A stretch of 64,000 nt of DNA from Mariannaea sp. PMI_226 (taxonomy: Eukaryota; Ascomycota; Sordariomycetes; Hypocreales; Nectriaceae): NCBI GenBank assembly GCA_024336345.1, contig JANFOG010000019.1, forward strand, positions 62,001 through 126,000, given 5' to 3'. A model generated the notes under the pieces. The model was not told the DNA's origin. It worked only from the letters and a program-made list of their open reading frames with translations, and did no database searches. Shown piece after piece: positions 13,101 to 23,900 of this stretch. The position numbers were made by a program, and so were the translations under genes. Every line of letters starts with the position of its first letter. Positions within the stretch are counted from its first letter, which is position 1.

Positions 13101-16100
13101 GCGTGTTTGGAGCCGGTTCATCGAACAGTATACCGTACATTCTGTCGGGCCGTACATATGCATAGTAATCGGAAGATGCAGCCATCTTGCAAAATCATCT
13201 TCTGTAGATATCTCGCCACCTATTAAGATAGTCTTAAGCGAGGGCACCTGTTTGGGATCGAGTAGTCTGGCTACCGATGGGGTAAAGAAGGCCAAGTTCA
13301 CATCCATCTTGTTAATACAGCCTGCTATATTCTGCAAACGCTCAGATTCTGAGGGTATACATATGCAGCCTCCAAATAATAGTGTAGTTATCATTTCCAT
13401 GATGGAGGCATCAAAGGCATAGGAAGAAAACTGAAGCACCCGGGTCGCTGTATCAAACCCAATTGTGCGGCCGTGGTAAATGCAACTAGAGCTTGCAGCC
13501 TGATGCTCTATAAGAACTCCCTTAGGCTGCCCTGTGCTGCCTGAAGTAAAGATTACATAGGCAGCAGACTTAGGGTTGCAGACTGGCAACACCTGGAAAC
13601 CTGGTATACTAGACAGATTTGAGATGGTCTCTGAGCTAATTGGAATGGTAACTCGATCAGGTCCAACACCTAGATGTCCGTATTGCACTGAAGTCAGGAT
13701 TATCTGTGCTCCAGTCTGCGCTAGCACACGCTCCCTGCGATCAGCTGCTTGAGATGGATCTAGCGGCACAAAAGCAGCTCCCGCCTTGAGCACAGCTAGT
13801 ATAGCTACCACAGTCCAAAAGGATTTCTCAAAACATAGTGGCACCAGCACCTCAGGTCCTACGCCAAGTTGAATGAGGTGATGTGCTAGCAGGGTTGAGA
13901 GCCTGTCTAGCTCGGCATAAGTGAGGCTACCATCCCAGGCGCATATAGCGGTAGCAGAAGGTTGTGCCTGGGTCTGCTCCTTGATTACTTCGTGCAGGCA
14001 TCGGTCAATCGCGACTGGGACTGTCGCATTCCACGTCCATATTTGCTCAATTTCTGGCTCTCCCATCAAGCTTACTTCTTGAATGTTCATTTTCGGATTT
14101 TTCGTTATGGCCGACATCGCACTTCCCATACACGATGCAAGTCGTGCAGCTTGGGCGGGTGTGGCAAACCGATGGCGGAAGTTGAGTGAGATCTGGATTT
14201 CTGTGCTGGTAGTGAAGACAGCAATTACAATATCGTACTGCTTTAGATTAGCGCGTGATAATACATGGAAAAAGGAGGACCTTTATACCTCTGTTGGATC
14301 AAACACCTCCTGGTAGCGGATCACAATTTCGCCATCCGTTCTTCCAGTATTGCCTACATTCTTTTGGAATGATATAGCAGTATTGAAAAGGACGGCTGTT
14401 CCAAGCCCCAAGGCATTGTGGACTGCAGAAAGAGGGCATGTTTGGTACGGCAAGCTGTTATAATAATCTCCCTGGACTTCTTTCAGGATTTCAAGAACAG
14501 ACCTCGACTCCTCCAATCGCACCCGACATGGGACCATGCCAATCAGCGGGCCAAATATTCGGTCAACACCCTTTATAGGTATGTCTCGGCCTGAAGTAAG
14601 GTTCCCAAAGCACGGCGTTGTCGTGCCGGTATACTGGCTCAGTACTGCTGCCCATGCGGTTTGGATGACAGTTGCTGGTGTTACCTCCCATTCTGCACAG
14701 AATTGAAACAACTCTCCAGCATCAACGCCGTATACCTCAGCCATCTCTGCACTGCTATTGCCATCTCTGCTGCTAATTAAAGCAGGAAAATGGCACGGTG
14801 TAATATCATCGAGTTGTTGCGTCCAGAATTTAAGCCCTGCTGCATGCGACTGCTCCCCTGTATGTAGAATAAAGTCCTTATATGATGCTATAAGAGGGTC
14901 AAGGCTACTCGTGTATGCTGTCTGCAAATCGCGAAGCAAAATGTCTGCTGAGAAGCCATCGATAATGGCATGATTTATCTCAAGATCGAAATAAACGCTT
15001 TTGTCATCGACTTCACAGATAGACGCATGGTGCTGGAGGCCCTCCCTCTGGTATCCAACGATTGGATGAAGCTGCCGGATCCCGCCAATACTTGCTCCGC
15101 TCTCATCGCGTGGGCTATAGGAGACGTTGGGTACTGGGTCTTTCATAATAACATGCATAATCCCGTTGCTTCCTGGAAAGCCCTCGACTAGAAGGCTTCG
15201 CAAGAGGGCGTGTTGCCGGATAACGGCCCTCCAAGCCAATTGGAGTCTCGTCGGGTCGATTCGCCCTGCTTCATCGCTTGACCGAATCTCAAACCTGAAA
15301 CATGTCCTATAATTCCCAGACTCCTTTGCCTGGCTTATCAGGATACCTTCCTGCATGGGCGAACAGGGGAAGATGTCTTCAATATCGTCAAGCGATGCAA
15401 TTCCCAGTCTTGGCATGAGGATGTCTTGGAAATCCTGAATATTTTCATATGACTTAAATGCTAATGGGAAGTCAACAAGGGTCCACTTAGGAGTTGCACT
15501 GGGTAGAAGGCCTGCCATCTGGACCAGAGCTGCCTCCCACCCCTTAATCCATGAGAGAATCTTCTGCTGGTGATGCATATTATTATGGTAGTCAACTGAC
15601 GCTATAATCTTCCCTCTCTCTACTCGCACCAGAATGTTGAACAGTGCGAATCTCCGCTCTGCTGCAGATGTAGGATCGAATTCGCCTGGTAGAGGAAGAT
15701 CTGTAAAGAGACCATCGGCCCGTTCCAGTTGTTGATACAGTCCTGTATAGTTGAACTTGATCTCGACTGGAAAGTTTGATGCATAGGTCTTCGCCATACC
15801 CTCGTTTGCAAATCTAGAAGTAAAGTACGACCAGCCATTATGAGGCAAAGTTTGCATACAATCCTTTGTTTGCCGGATTATATGGAGTAAGTTGGCTGGT
15901 GTGTTTTCGGAGATTTGAACAGGAAATAATGTTGTAAACCAGCCTACAGTGCGAGAAATATCAATTGAGTCGTCCCAGGGTTCGCGGCCGTGACCTTCAC
16001 TATAGATAGGAGGAATATAACGGTCAGGAAACTCAAGGCCAAAGGAGTAGATCAGAGCAGATATCATAAGCTCAACAGGGCGGGTGCCGAATGTATTATT

Positions 16101-19100
16101 GCATTTGCCAAAGAGTGCAGCGCTGGTGGCCTCATCAATAGTAAACTGCTCTGTTGTTGTGTTGTCGTAAAATGAAATATTATCCTCTGTCCCCCAGTAG
16201 TGAAGAAGAGGAGGCCGGACATCAAAAGAGATGGAGGCATTGGGATCTAAACTTTCGACGGAATATCGAGCTTGTGCAGCACACCAAGCTGGGAAGCTAA
16301 TTGGAGGTGGAAATGATAAGGTTCCTGATATTAAAAGTTCCTCCAGCTCCTGGAATAAGATACGCCATGATACTAGATCTATGGTGGCGTGGTGGATGGT
16401 AAGGAACAGTGATTGGTGGTCTGGGTCTTCAAATAGAACCGCTGCAAAGATTGGGCCATTTGTGATGCTGAGGCTTTCGCGGGCCTGTGCCATGAGTTGC
16501 GCTTTGACGGCTCCAGCAGGCTGCAAGTCATAGACACGGACCGAGCTCTTAACATCAGTTGTTATATGCTGCACCCACTGGCCGTCTGCATTTTTGGTGA
16601 AGCGAGTACGGAGAGCGGCATGCCGACAAACGAGAGCCTCAGCTGCTTGAACTAAAGACGCTTGGGTAATTCTGTTATGTAGTTTAAGAAAGAAGGATTG
16701 GTCAAAAGATCCATCGCCACCGTCGGGTTGTAAGAAGATGTATAGTTGTTGCATTGGGCTTAGAGTAACCAGGTTGTGTGTAAGTTCCTCCTCAGCGAGC
16801 GATGGGGAGATGGGAAGGATGTCTGCCTTCTGAATATCACGAAGAAGTGCCGAGATTGTTTTCTTACGGAGAATATCGCCGGAAGACACATTAATTGCTA
16901 GAGATCGTGCTGCTGCTGAGACCTGCATAGCAGAGATCGAGTCCCCTCCAAGGCTGAAGAAGCTGTCATCAAGGTTGATACTGTCTCGATCGACATTTAG
17001 CACCCGAGCCCAAACTGTCTGCAAGGTGCGCTCCATCTCCGTAGATGGCTTCTTCCTGTCGTTGCGCCTGGCATTGCGGAGTAGAGTCAGTTGGTGCTGA
17101 GTAAATGATGCTCCAATATTACGGAGCTCATTGCGATCTGTTTTGCCTGAATTGTTAAGTGGCATCTTTTCAATAAGAAGGTAGATAGTTGGCACCATGT
17201 AGCTAGGGAGCCGTTCGGCTAACTTGTCATACGTAACAGCAGGGGGGGAGAATAGTGTAGGCAACTGCTCATAACTTGATGCATCGTCAAGAACTAGGAA
17301 CACGGCTAAGGTAGGATTGCCATCGCCAGCTGGAATGGCTACTTCGGCAGCAACCTGGAGAGCCTGAGGTATGCACTCGCGGACATGGTACTCAACCTCG
17401 CCGAGCTCGAGTCTCTGGCCCCGGATCTTGACTTGGTTATCCTTGCGACCAATATATGCAAGGCTCCCATCCTCATTATATTGCACAAGATCGCCAGTCT
17501 TATAGAGCCGGCCATGGCGCCCTGGGTGGCCATGAGGTCTCTGCAGTAGCCAAGCAGGATCTTCGATGAAGGCTGCAGATGTCTTCGCTGAATCGTTCAG
17601 ATATCCGCGCGCGAGGATTGGGCCCTCCACTAAAAGCTCGCCAATGGTCCCAATAGGTACGAGCTTCTCGTGATTATCGGCATTGACAATCCAGCTAGCT
17701 GACCCAACTGCTGTTCCAATAGAAGATTGATTTCCATTTCCAAGTATAACATGACTTATACAGCAGATAACAGTACATTCCGCCGGTCCATATGCATTTA
17801 GGCTATTAGGAAGATGCTGCCATTGCTTGCAGTCGTCTGTTGTTACTCTTTCACCGCCTAGTAAAACAGTCTTGAGAGAGGGCATCTGCTTAGAGTCCAA
17901 TAGCCTGGTCACTGATGGTGTAAATAAAGCCAAATTAACATCCATCTTGTTAATGCAGCCTGCTATATCCTGTAGACGCTCGAAATCAGATGGTATACAT
18001 ATGCAGCCTCCAAATAGCAATGTAGTTATGATTTCCATAATTGATGCATCAAAAGAATAAGAGGCAAACTGAAGCACCCGGGTCGTTATATCAAACCCAA
18101 TTGTGCGGCCGTGGTAAGTGCAACTGGAGCTTGCAGCCTGATGCTCTATAAGAACTCCCTTAGGCTGCCCCGTGCTGCCTGAAGTAAAGATTACATAGGC
18201 AGCAGATTTAGGATCGCAGACTGGCAACACTCCAGGTGTCGATGTCAATGCACTATCTGTAAAAAGGTTGGATATGGTATCTAAGCTAACTGGAACGGCA
18301 GTCCGACCGAGTCCAACAGTTAGATATGAGTATTGCACTGAAGTCAGGATGATTTGTGCTTTCGTCTGCACCAGCACTCGCTCTCTTCGATCAGCTGCTT
18401 GGGATGGGTCTAGCAGCACAAATGCACCACCTGCCTTGAGCACAGCCAGCATGGCAACCACAGTCCAAAGGGATTTCTCAAAACATAGCGGCACCAGCAC
18501 TTCAGGGCCTACACCAAGTTGAATGAGATGGTAAGCCAGCTGGGTAGAGTATTTATCCAACTCAGCATAGGTCAGCTCGCCATCCCAGGCACAAATAGCT
18601 GGAGCAGAAGGTTGGCCCTGGGCTCTTTCGCCAATAATATCCTGGAGACAACGCTCTATCTGTGCTGGAATCTCTTTGTTCCACTCCCAAATCTGTTCCA
18701 AGTCTTGTGCTGTCACCAGCTCAACCTGATCCAGTAGCTGGTCGTCAGGCTGCTGTAGCCCACCGTTCTCGAATTGCTCTAACGACTTGTTGGCGAGGCT
18801 GGCTGCTGAAGGCGAGAGGCTGTTTCCAGTAGACTGATTAATACCATTAATGGACTGTGCTTCAGCTTCTAGTACGTCTGCTATGCAAACGGATTCAACG
18901 CCCTCTAGTTTCCAGACAGTAGACTCCACATCAGATCCCAGCAGTACAATCTTATCGCCTTGAATAGACGACAGACTCTTCTCCAGTCGTCCAGTTGGAC
19001 TCCGGTCGCTGAGAGGCAGATAGACTAGATTGGCTTTGAGGATGCCCAGGAAAGCAACAATCGTGAGACACGGCTGATTAGAGAGCACGCCGACTGGCGT

Positions 19101-20177
19101 CTCTGCATCCAACGGCCGCCTTCCTAGCCATCGGGCAACCACATCCGACTTCTGGTCTAGCTCAGCGTACGTCATCTGCACGGAGGAGTCCTTCACTGCC
19201 ACACGGTTCGGACTAGCCGCTACCTGTTGACGGAAGACGTCCAACGCACTCGACTCTCTGGGGTAATCTGTTGTGCCAATCCGAAGCAAGTTCAACTTTT
19301 CGAGCGCAGAAAAGTCATCGCATGTGAGAAGTGGTACAAAGTCGATGGACGTCTTGGACTCGGCGAGACCCCGAGTGAGGACCCGCTGGAAGACAAACAA
19401 CATGTTCTGTATGGTATCAAGGTTGTAAAGATCTGTCGAATAGATAGCGTGGCCTGAAAACGCATGCTCTTCATGCGAAAAATGAAGCTCGAGGTCAAAC
19501 TTTGATATTGGGGATATTGGGTTCTCCTCAACCTCTTCCGACTTGATGCCACCTAGGGCCGGCTGAGAATGAAGAGCAAAAACGGTCTGGACCAGCGGGT
19601 GTTGTGAAAGGTTCCTGTTTTTCTGCAGCTTGGCCACAATCTTCTCGAACTGGATGTCTTGATTCGCATAGGAAGAGGCTGTTGTTGCCTGTACCTGACT
19701 GACCAGATCGTCAAATGACTCCCCTTCGATCTGGATACGGATGCACTGCATATTGGTGAACAGTCCGGCCATGTGCGTCGGCTCCTGGACATTGTCTTTG
19801 GGGTTGGGAATGCCGATTGTGGCATCACTGACGCCGGTAATCCGGTAATGCGTCGCCCTAAATGCTGCGAGCAAAGTAATACAAGGGGTCACCTCTCGAT
19901 CGGTGCAGAAGCTTTGCAAATCATCGTACAGTGTGCCTTCAATTCTGAGCGCTACCGTGCCCGTCTGCCCAGAGAGTGCCTTCGGTCGAGGCTTATCACA
20001 GAGCCATTCTGCTGGTCGACTGGCTTCGAGCTGTGACACCCAGTGGTCAAGTTGTCGCTGGTGCTCATCTTTTGGGTTGGACGTGATAGTCACTTCCAAC
20101 TCCGCCTTGACCTTGCTGGTTTCACCTGTAGCCTTAATGGCCTGGGTGCTGAATGTTGTACTCTCATTGATCGTCAT
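1..20177 (-). CDS. Giant multimodular nonribosomal peptide synthetase, 3' end outside window
   Basis: Assembles a peptide by thiotemplate chemistry. CDS is join(14238-complement: exon 1 14289..20177, exon 2 1..14237, both minus) with one 51-base intron. The start is the ATG at 20175-20177; exon 1 gives 1,963 residues and exon 2 at least 4,745 more with no in-frame stop. Domain order: truncated C and A relics, A1-T1-E1, C2-A2-T2, C3-A3-T3, C4-A4-N-methyltransferase-T4, C5-A5-T5, C6. Carrier serines sit in LGG(D/N/S)S motifs with Ser codons at 16938, 12285, 9066, 4545 and 1332, all in one frame, which confirms that the frame is continuous. Expected product: first residue epimerised to D, fourth residue N-methylated, at least six units. 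Release domain and length are not visible. No tailoring gene lies to the right, where transposons begin. The product cannot be named from this window. Confidence 0.95.
1260..4350 (-). other. NRPS module 5: C5-A5-T5
   Basis: C5 has IYPCTPLQEG and HHALYDAGS (Ala where Gly is usual, same as C6). A5 was translated codon by codon at 2150-2460 and gives D-A-M-F-L-G-M-V-Y. The T5 serine codon is at 1332-1334 (LGGDS). Confidence 0.9.
4490..8945 (-). other. NRPS module 4: C4-A4-MT-T4 (N-methylating)
   Basis: C4 is of a different subtype (FAQERLWFLDRL start, HHIISDGWS) from C3, C5 and C6. A4 signature read by hand: D-A-W-F-C-G-V-G-F. After core A8 (QVKIRGHRVELGE) a methyltransferase of about 400 residues is inserted, with the SAM-binding motif VLEIGSGSGMI encoded near 5870-5905; the A domain tail (LPAYMVP, NGKVDRR) resumes near 4780. 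This is the usual place of N-methyltransferase domains in fungal NRPSs. The T4 serine codon is at 4545-4547 (HLGGSS). Confidence 0.92.
8998..12100 (-). other. NRPS module 3: C3-A3-T3
   Basis: C3 has AYPCTPLQEG and an intact HHSLYDGWS active site (near 11690). A3 shares the D-A-M-F-L-G-M-V-Y signature with A2 and A5 and is close to them at DNA level. The T3 serine codon is at 9066-9068 in LGGDS. Confidence 0.88.
12180..15410 (-). other. NRPS module 2: C2-A2-T2
   Basis: C2 begins near residue 1590 (IFPCSPMQEG) and has NHAIIDGFS in place of HHxxxDG. It follows an E domain, so a D-acceptor (DCL-type) role fits. The intron falls near the end of C2. A2 signature: D-A-M-F-L-G-M-V-Y, the same as A3 and A5. 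The T2 serine codon is at 12285-12287 in HLGGNS. Confidence 0.88.
14238..14288 (-). other. Intron of the NRPS gene (51 bases)
   Basis: Reading through would end the protein at TAA 14283-14285. Removing GTATAA...CTAATCTAAAGCAG joins GAG to TAC in phase 0. The join continues the second condensation domain directly into the linker and adenylation domain A2. A CTAAT branch-like site lies ten bases before the acceptor. The donor GTATAA is non-consensus, so RNA data would be useful. Confidence 0.88.
15483..18710 (-). other. NRPS module 1: A1-T1-E1
   Basis: A1 spans residues about 500-1020 with FTSGSTGQPKG, GELLVEGP, YKTGDLV and NQVKIRGQRLELGE cores. Specificity positions read by hand: D-A-M-L-L-G-A-V-I. 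T1 carries LGGDS with Ser1080. E1 (about 1135-1560) has HHATID followed by the SW motif (1262-1271), EGHGRE (1394) and RTVGWFT (1409). All catalytic landmarks of an epimerisation domain are present, so residue 1 should be offered as the D form. Confidence 0.9.
18858..20072 (-). other. NRPS N-terminal relic: C-terminal half of a C domain plus first third of an A domain
   Basis: Residues about 36-285 match only the latter part of a condensation domain (the HHxxxDG lobe is absent). Residues 310-440 match an adenylation domain up to core A2 (TYAELD, LxILKAN), then stop. A linker of about 50 residues leads into the complete A1. The relic is closely similar, over its whole length and across the C/A junction, to C4-A4 of the same protein (for example LSGQ, TLYDDLQ, VSDATIG, FALHSQ, STDLYN, YPRESS). 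I infer an internal segmental duplication followed by fusion to another A domain. It lacks the ATP-binding and condensation residues and is presumably non-catalytic. Confidence 0.85.
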
Positions 20178-21410
20178 AGTTCCTTGTTGCTTTCAAAGTA
20201 GAAACAACAAAATCTACTCGTTTCCTATGTGGCAGCTTGTAGTACAGCATTTACGATTACGCATGGAATAGATGTAGATGTATATGTAGACCTTCTAATC
20301 GACTAACTGCGGGCCTGGTCGTTTAAGATGCATGTATATAGTATAGTGAGTGGTTCGATGGGGACCAACCACATGCAGAAAGATTCGCGGACTGGAAGAT
20401 AACTAGAAGTCCACCGGTAAATTGTCGATACAGTATATCTACGCCATGGTGTATAGTCGATTTGTGTACCCTATTCGCATAGTGTAGAGGATAATATGCG
20501 TCTTGAGACACCAATTGTTTTTGTGTTCTAGTTTTTTTAAACAAAAAGAACTTCCCAAAGTAGAAAAGCATGATTAGGCTCTCTATAGTTTACCTAGTGC
20601 TGTGGTTATTCTAGCAATATGATCTGATCCGATGTCTTCAGAAGTTCGTGCACAGCCCCACGGGTTACATCCTCTTCCCTATTTAGGCATTGACTCAATG
20701 TTGCCAAACAACCCGTGCATTTGACATGATTTGAACCTTCCTTCTCCTTGCTAGTCGAGCTTCCAGCGTATTCTTTTGGGTTCAATTTTTATACTTCAGA
20801 CTAGGTAGCTATAGTAGCTTGGCCCATCTCAAAATCTCTCTTCAAGCCTACTGTACGGCAGCGACACGTGCTCGTAGAAGAAGCAGAGAACTTACTAATA
20901 TAGGCAGGTGTGCAAAGGTTCTGTTCTACTTCATGTAATATTTTATTCCACTTTAGTGTATCGATCCCAGAAAAGAGAGTCGCTTCGGGTTTGGTTTAAA
21001 TAATCAGCAAGGAGATGAGTAAGTAGGCAAGTTCGAATAGTTGAATAGGTACGCAAACCCGCTTTTGAACAATTATCCAAAGACTCAAGGTAACAGCTGC
21101 TGAGAGTGACGTAAATCATTTATTTCTTTATTTCCCTATTGGTGCCAGGCGGGTTACGTATATGCTATTCGCATGTTGGTAATGTCTTTGATCTAACCGC
21201 TTCTCAGGCACTCATCCATCCCTGCTTTGCTTGCAACACACCTCAAGTAATTCTCCAAAAACCAGGTTGAATGCAACTGCCATTTACAGCCGTTCTTAGC
21301 TTGGTGTATGTGATGGATTTTTGTCACCGACTTGACTTGGGTGCGTTTCAAAAGTTCGACTCTCCACCTTTCTCACAGTTAGCGCGGCCAGATCTTCTTT
21401 GCCTCTCGAC
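20178..21410. other. NRPS upstream region, no gene seen
   Basis: About 1.2 kb upstream of the NRPS start. I see no convincing coding sequence. A CACGTG hexamer occurs near 20867 and there are T-rich tracts near 20520-20540. It presumably holds the NRPS promoter. Confidence 0.5.
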
Positions 21411-21509
21411 ATGCCCAACACCCTAAAGCTACCTTATCTAAGGTACCTGGTTTTAAGCTGGCTTTTGCTACAGCAGGTTCTAGTTTGTGCAGTTATGGTA
21501 AGAGACAAA
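21411..21509 (+). CDS. Possible first exon of a secreted or membrane protein, truncated
   Basis: From ATG 21411 the frame gives about 29 residues with a strong hydrophobic core (LVLSWLLLQQVLVCAV), which looks like a signal peptide. A GTAAGA donor-like site follows at about 21498. No continuing exon is found, because a MITE starts at 21681. I treat it as a possible gene fragment; it may be chance. Confidence 0.2.
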
Positions 21510-21680
21510 ATTTCTCCTACGTATATCATGTTTGTTATCGAAAAAATCAATTCTATCTGTCAAACAGAGCATCGTGGCGGGCGCCATCATGGAACTTTGA
21601 ATGGGGGGCGGGGGGAGCAAAATGACAAAAATCCACGCCTACGACATCGCGTCCTAGTACTTCTATGAAGGGATTAATAA

Positions 21681-22290
21681 TGCCCTGATCGGCTCGAGTC
21701 ACTAATGGTGATGCAAAAACATTTGGGTGCTAAAAAGACAGGCCTTCCCTATTATAACATAGTAAATTGCTAGTAAGCAGGGGGAATGCTTGTCTAGGGG
21801 CAAAGTAGACAGTTATGCACAGCAACTTCAGGTTCCTTTTCTGCCATTATTAACCGCTTACTGGAATAGGCAAAAATGCCAAGAAAATATATCAAAAACT
21901 TAACGATTTTTTTGTCCTTGCCAAAACCAAGGCAAAGTGTCAAAATAAAAGAAAACCAAATCAAAAATAAAAATTACATGTAAAAATATAAAGTATATCC
22001 ACTATAATTATAGGGCATATTCACTATAATTATAGAGCATTTTGAAGACCTATAATTATAGGGTATATTCACTATAATTATAGAGCATATCCACTATAAA
22101 TATAGGGTATATCTACTATAGTTATATGTCTTAAAAATTTTATCAGTTTTAAGAAAATAAGAGCTTTCCATAATTGATAGATAGTATTACTTTAGGCGAC
22201 ATAATAGGAAAATTATGTATGGGTAGATGTACCCTTGTCACTGTCCTTAACTATTTGCATCATTATTAGTGACTCGAGCCGATCAGGGCA
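21681..22290. mobile_element. MITE, 610 bp, with ~40-bp terminal inverted repeats
   Basis: The left end TGCCCTGATCGGCTCGAGTC at 21681 is matched in inverted orientation by the right end at 22290. The repeats extend about 40 bases with only a few mismatches. Both ends are flanked by TAA (21678-21680 and 22291-22293), a 3-bp target duplication of the PIF/Harbinger TWA type. There is no transposase inside; the interior is AT-rich with short tandem repeats. The superfamily assignment rests only on the TSD. Confidence 0.85.
21990..22130. repeat. AT-rich tandem repeat inside the MITE
   Basis: Five to six degenerate copies of a ~22-base unit close to ACTATAATTATAGRGYATAT, several with internal dyad symmetry (TATAATTATA). 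Confidence 0.8.
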
Positions 22291-22329
22291 TAAAGGAAGA
22301 AGCACACAGTACCGTAATCGCAACAAGAG

Positions 22330-23170
22330 CCTCAAGGTACCCGGTGCCACCCGCATTTACACGGATGGCAGCGGCATAAATGAAGAAATAGGCCCCGCCG
22401 CGGTAGTGTCACCAACGGAGTCGTAGCAAAACATTACATGAGCAATGAAGACTAATCGACAGTCGATATGGGATAGAAGCAGCACGAAAAAGACTGTCAT
22501 AATATACAAACATACAAAAAAGCAACAATACGGTCAATAGTGAAGCCCGGACACCGATCTGGTTCTTTTCTTCTTCTTCCTTTTTTTCCCGTGAATATGC
22601 CTTAGTCACCTAGTAGGACAGATCAGATGGGTGGCGGCGCATCAGGGCATACGGCAACGAACTGGTTGATATGTCAGCGAGGGAAGCAACAGACCCAGAG
22701 CCGAGACTCTGCACAACATTCGCACACACTACGGACCACAGTCAAGACATGGGCACACAAAGGAGGAATGGCTGTGTAGGAAGCAGGGTGAGAGGAGGAA
22801 ACATCGCGGGAGAGCATATATCGCTATTCACCACTGCCAAGACCAAAGGTTCTAGATCTCCACAAGGGGCAAAACAAGAGACATCCCGCAAAAGGCTAGT
22901 CTAGCTACGTATCGAGAAGATCGGTCTACCGGACTTTCTTCTATTTGCAAGACGAATACCGCAAATCGAGAGCCTAGTGCCTCTCTGGAGGAAGGGCCCT
23001 AGACCGTCAAATACGTTCCATTGCACTGCAAGACCTTTCAGACCATGCGGTGAGACGAACTTGGAGCTTGCAGAGACAGAAAAAAACTACACAATGTGCG
23101 TGACATGGTCAAGAAGAGCATCCAATTCATCGGTCAGAGGAGTCTGATCAAACGGTCGGGAGGAGCTAAG
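22330..23170 (+). pseudogene. Tad-like LINE ORF2 C-terminal remnant (RNase H and tail)
   Basis: Read in several frames, the strand shows RNase H motif IYTDGSGINEEIG (near 22355), then AYGNELVDMSAREAT (near 22650), then IEKIGLPDFL and ARRIPQIESLV (near 22920), and VRDMVKKSIQFIG (near 23100). This is the order found at the end of fungal Tad-clade non-LTR retrotransposons. Frameshifts and stops separate the pieces, and reverse transcriptase is absent, which fits a 5'-truncated dead copy. Confidence 0.62.
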
Positions 23171-23900
23171 CGCGGAGTAACGTACCGTAGCTGAGCGTCT
23201 TAACGGTCAGCCTTCCGACGATCGCCTCAGCGCAAGGCGCTGACGAAGAGACTGGCACTGGGAGAGTTCCGTACGCAGACGCAAAAACATGATTCTCTTG
23301 CGAAAGACGAGAGCACCACAAGCGCCCCGTCACAAGCAGAGCAAGATGGAAACCACTATCGCCTTGGGACCTGCCAAATCAATTGTAGTATGTAGATAGA
23401 GGCTATGGTGCAGAGGGAGGGATTTGCTGGAGACAGGTGGCTGCTTTTCCTGGAACAAGTGAGGCTTTACGCAACCTGTAAACTAGCTAGTGTATCCAAA
23501 GGGAAAGACCACCGGTATAGGTAGGTGCATCAAAAGTTCGATGTCCTTTTATCAGCGCACTAACCTAGGTATAGAAGGTAGCTTTATGATGGACTCAGAC
23601 GTCTATTACGTACTTTAGTAGGCATATCAGATAATTACAGCTTACCAAAGAGAAAGGTGACTGATATGAATAGCCACGTCAAAAGTTCTTGTAGGTGACT
23701 CCCCTTGCGCGGTCCGAGGCCGGCTTATATGGTCACCCTACGGGTGGGAGTCCATACATGCACAGCCGGCTGTACAAATAAGATCCGTTTTGTAAGCCCG
23801 AATGTGGCCTCAAGGAAAAGGGGTTACATACATCAAATTAGCTCACAGCCAACAACTTCTACAATATTAATTCCGCCTGCTACGCCTTTCTCCTGCTATA
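23171..23900. other. No gene seen; upstream of MULE transposase
   Basis: 730 bases without a supported gene. Probably includes the 3' end of the LINE and the 5' non-coding end of the MULE. I could not find matching terminal inverted repeats on either side of the transposase gene. Confidence 0.4.

Noticed and set aside
1198..14189. Many open frames on the + strand across the NRPS
   Set aside because: They lie opposite conserved NRPS domains and recur at each module (for example 2194, 9970, 13036, 17827), so they are antisense shadows of repeated A domains.
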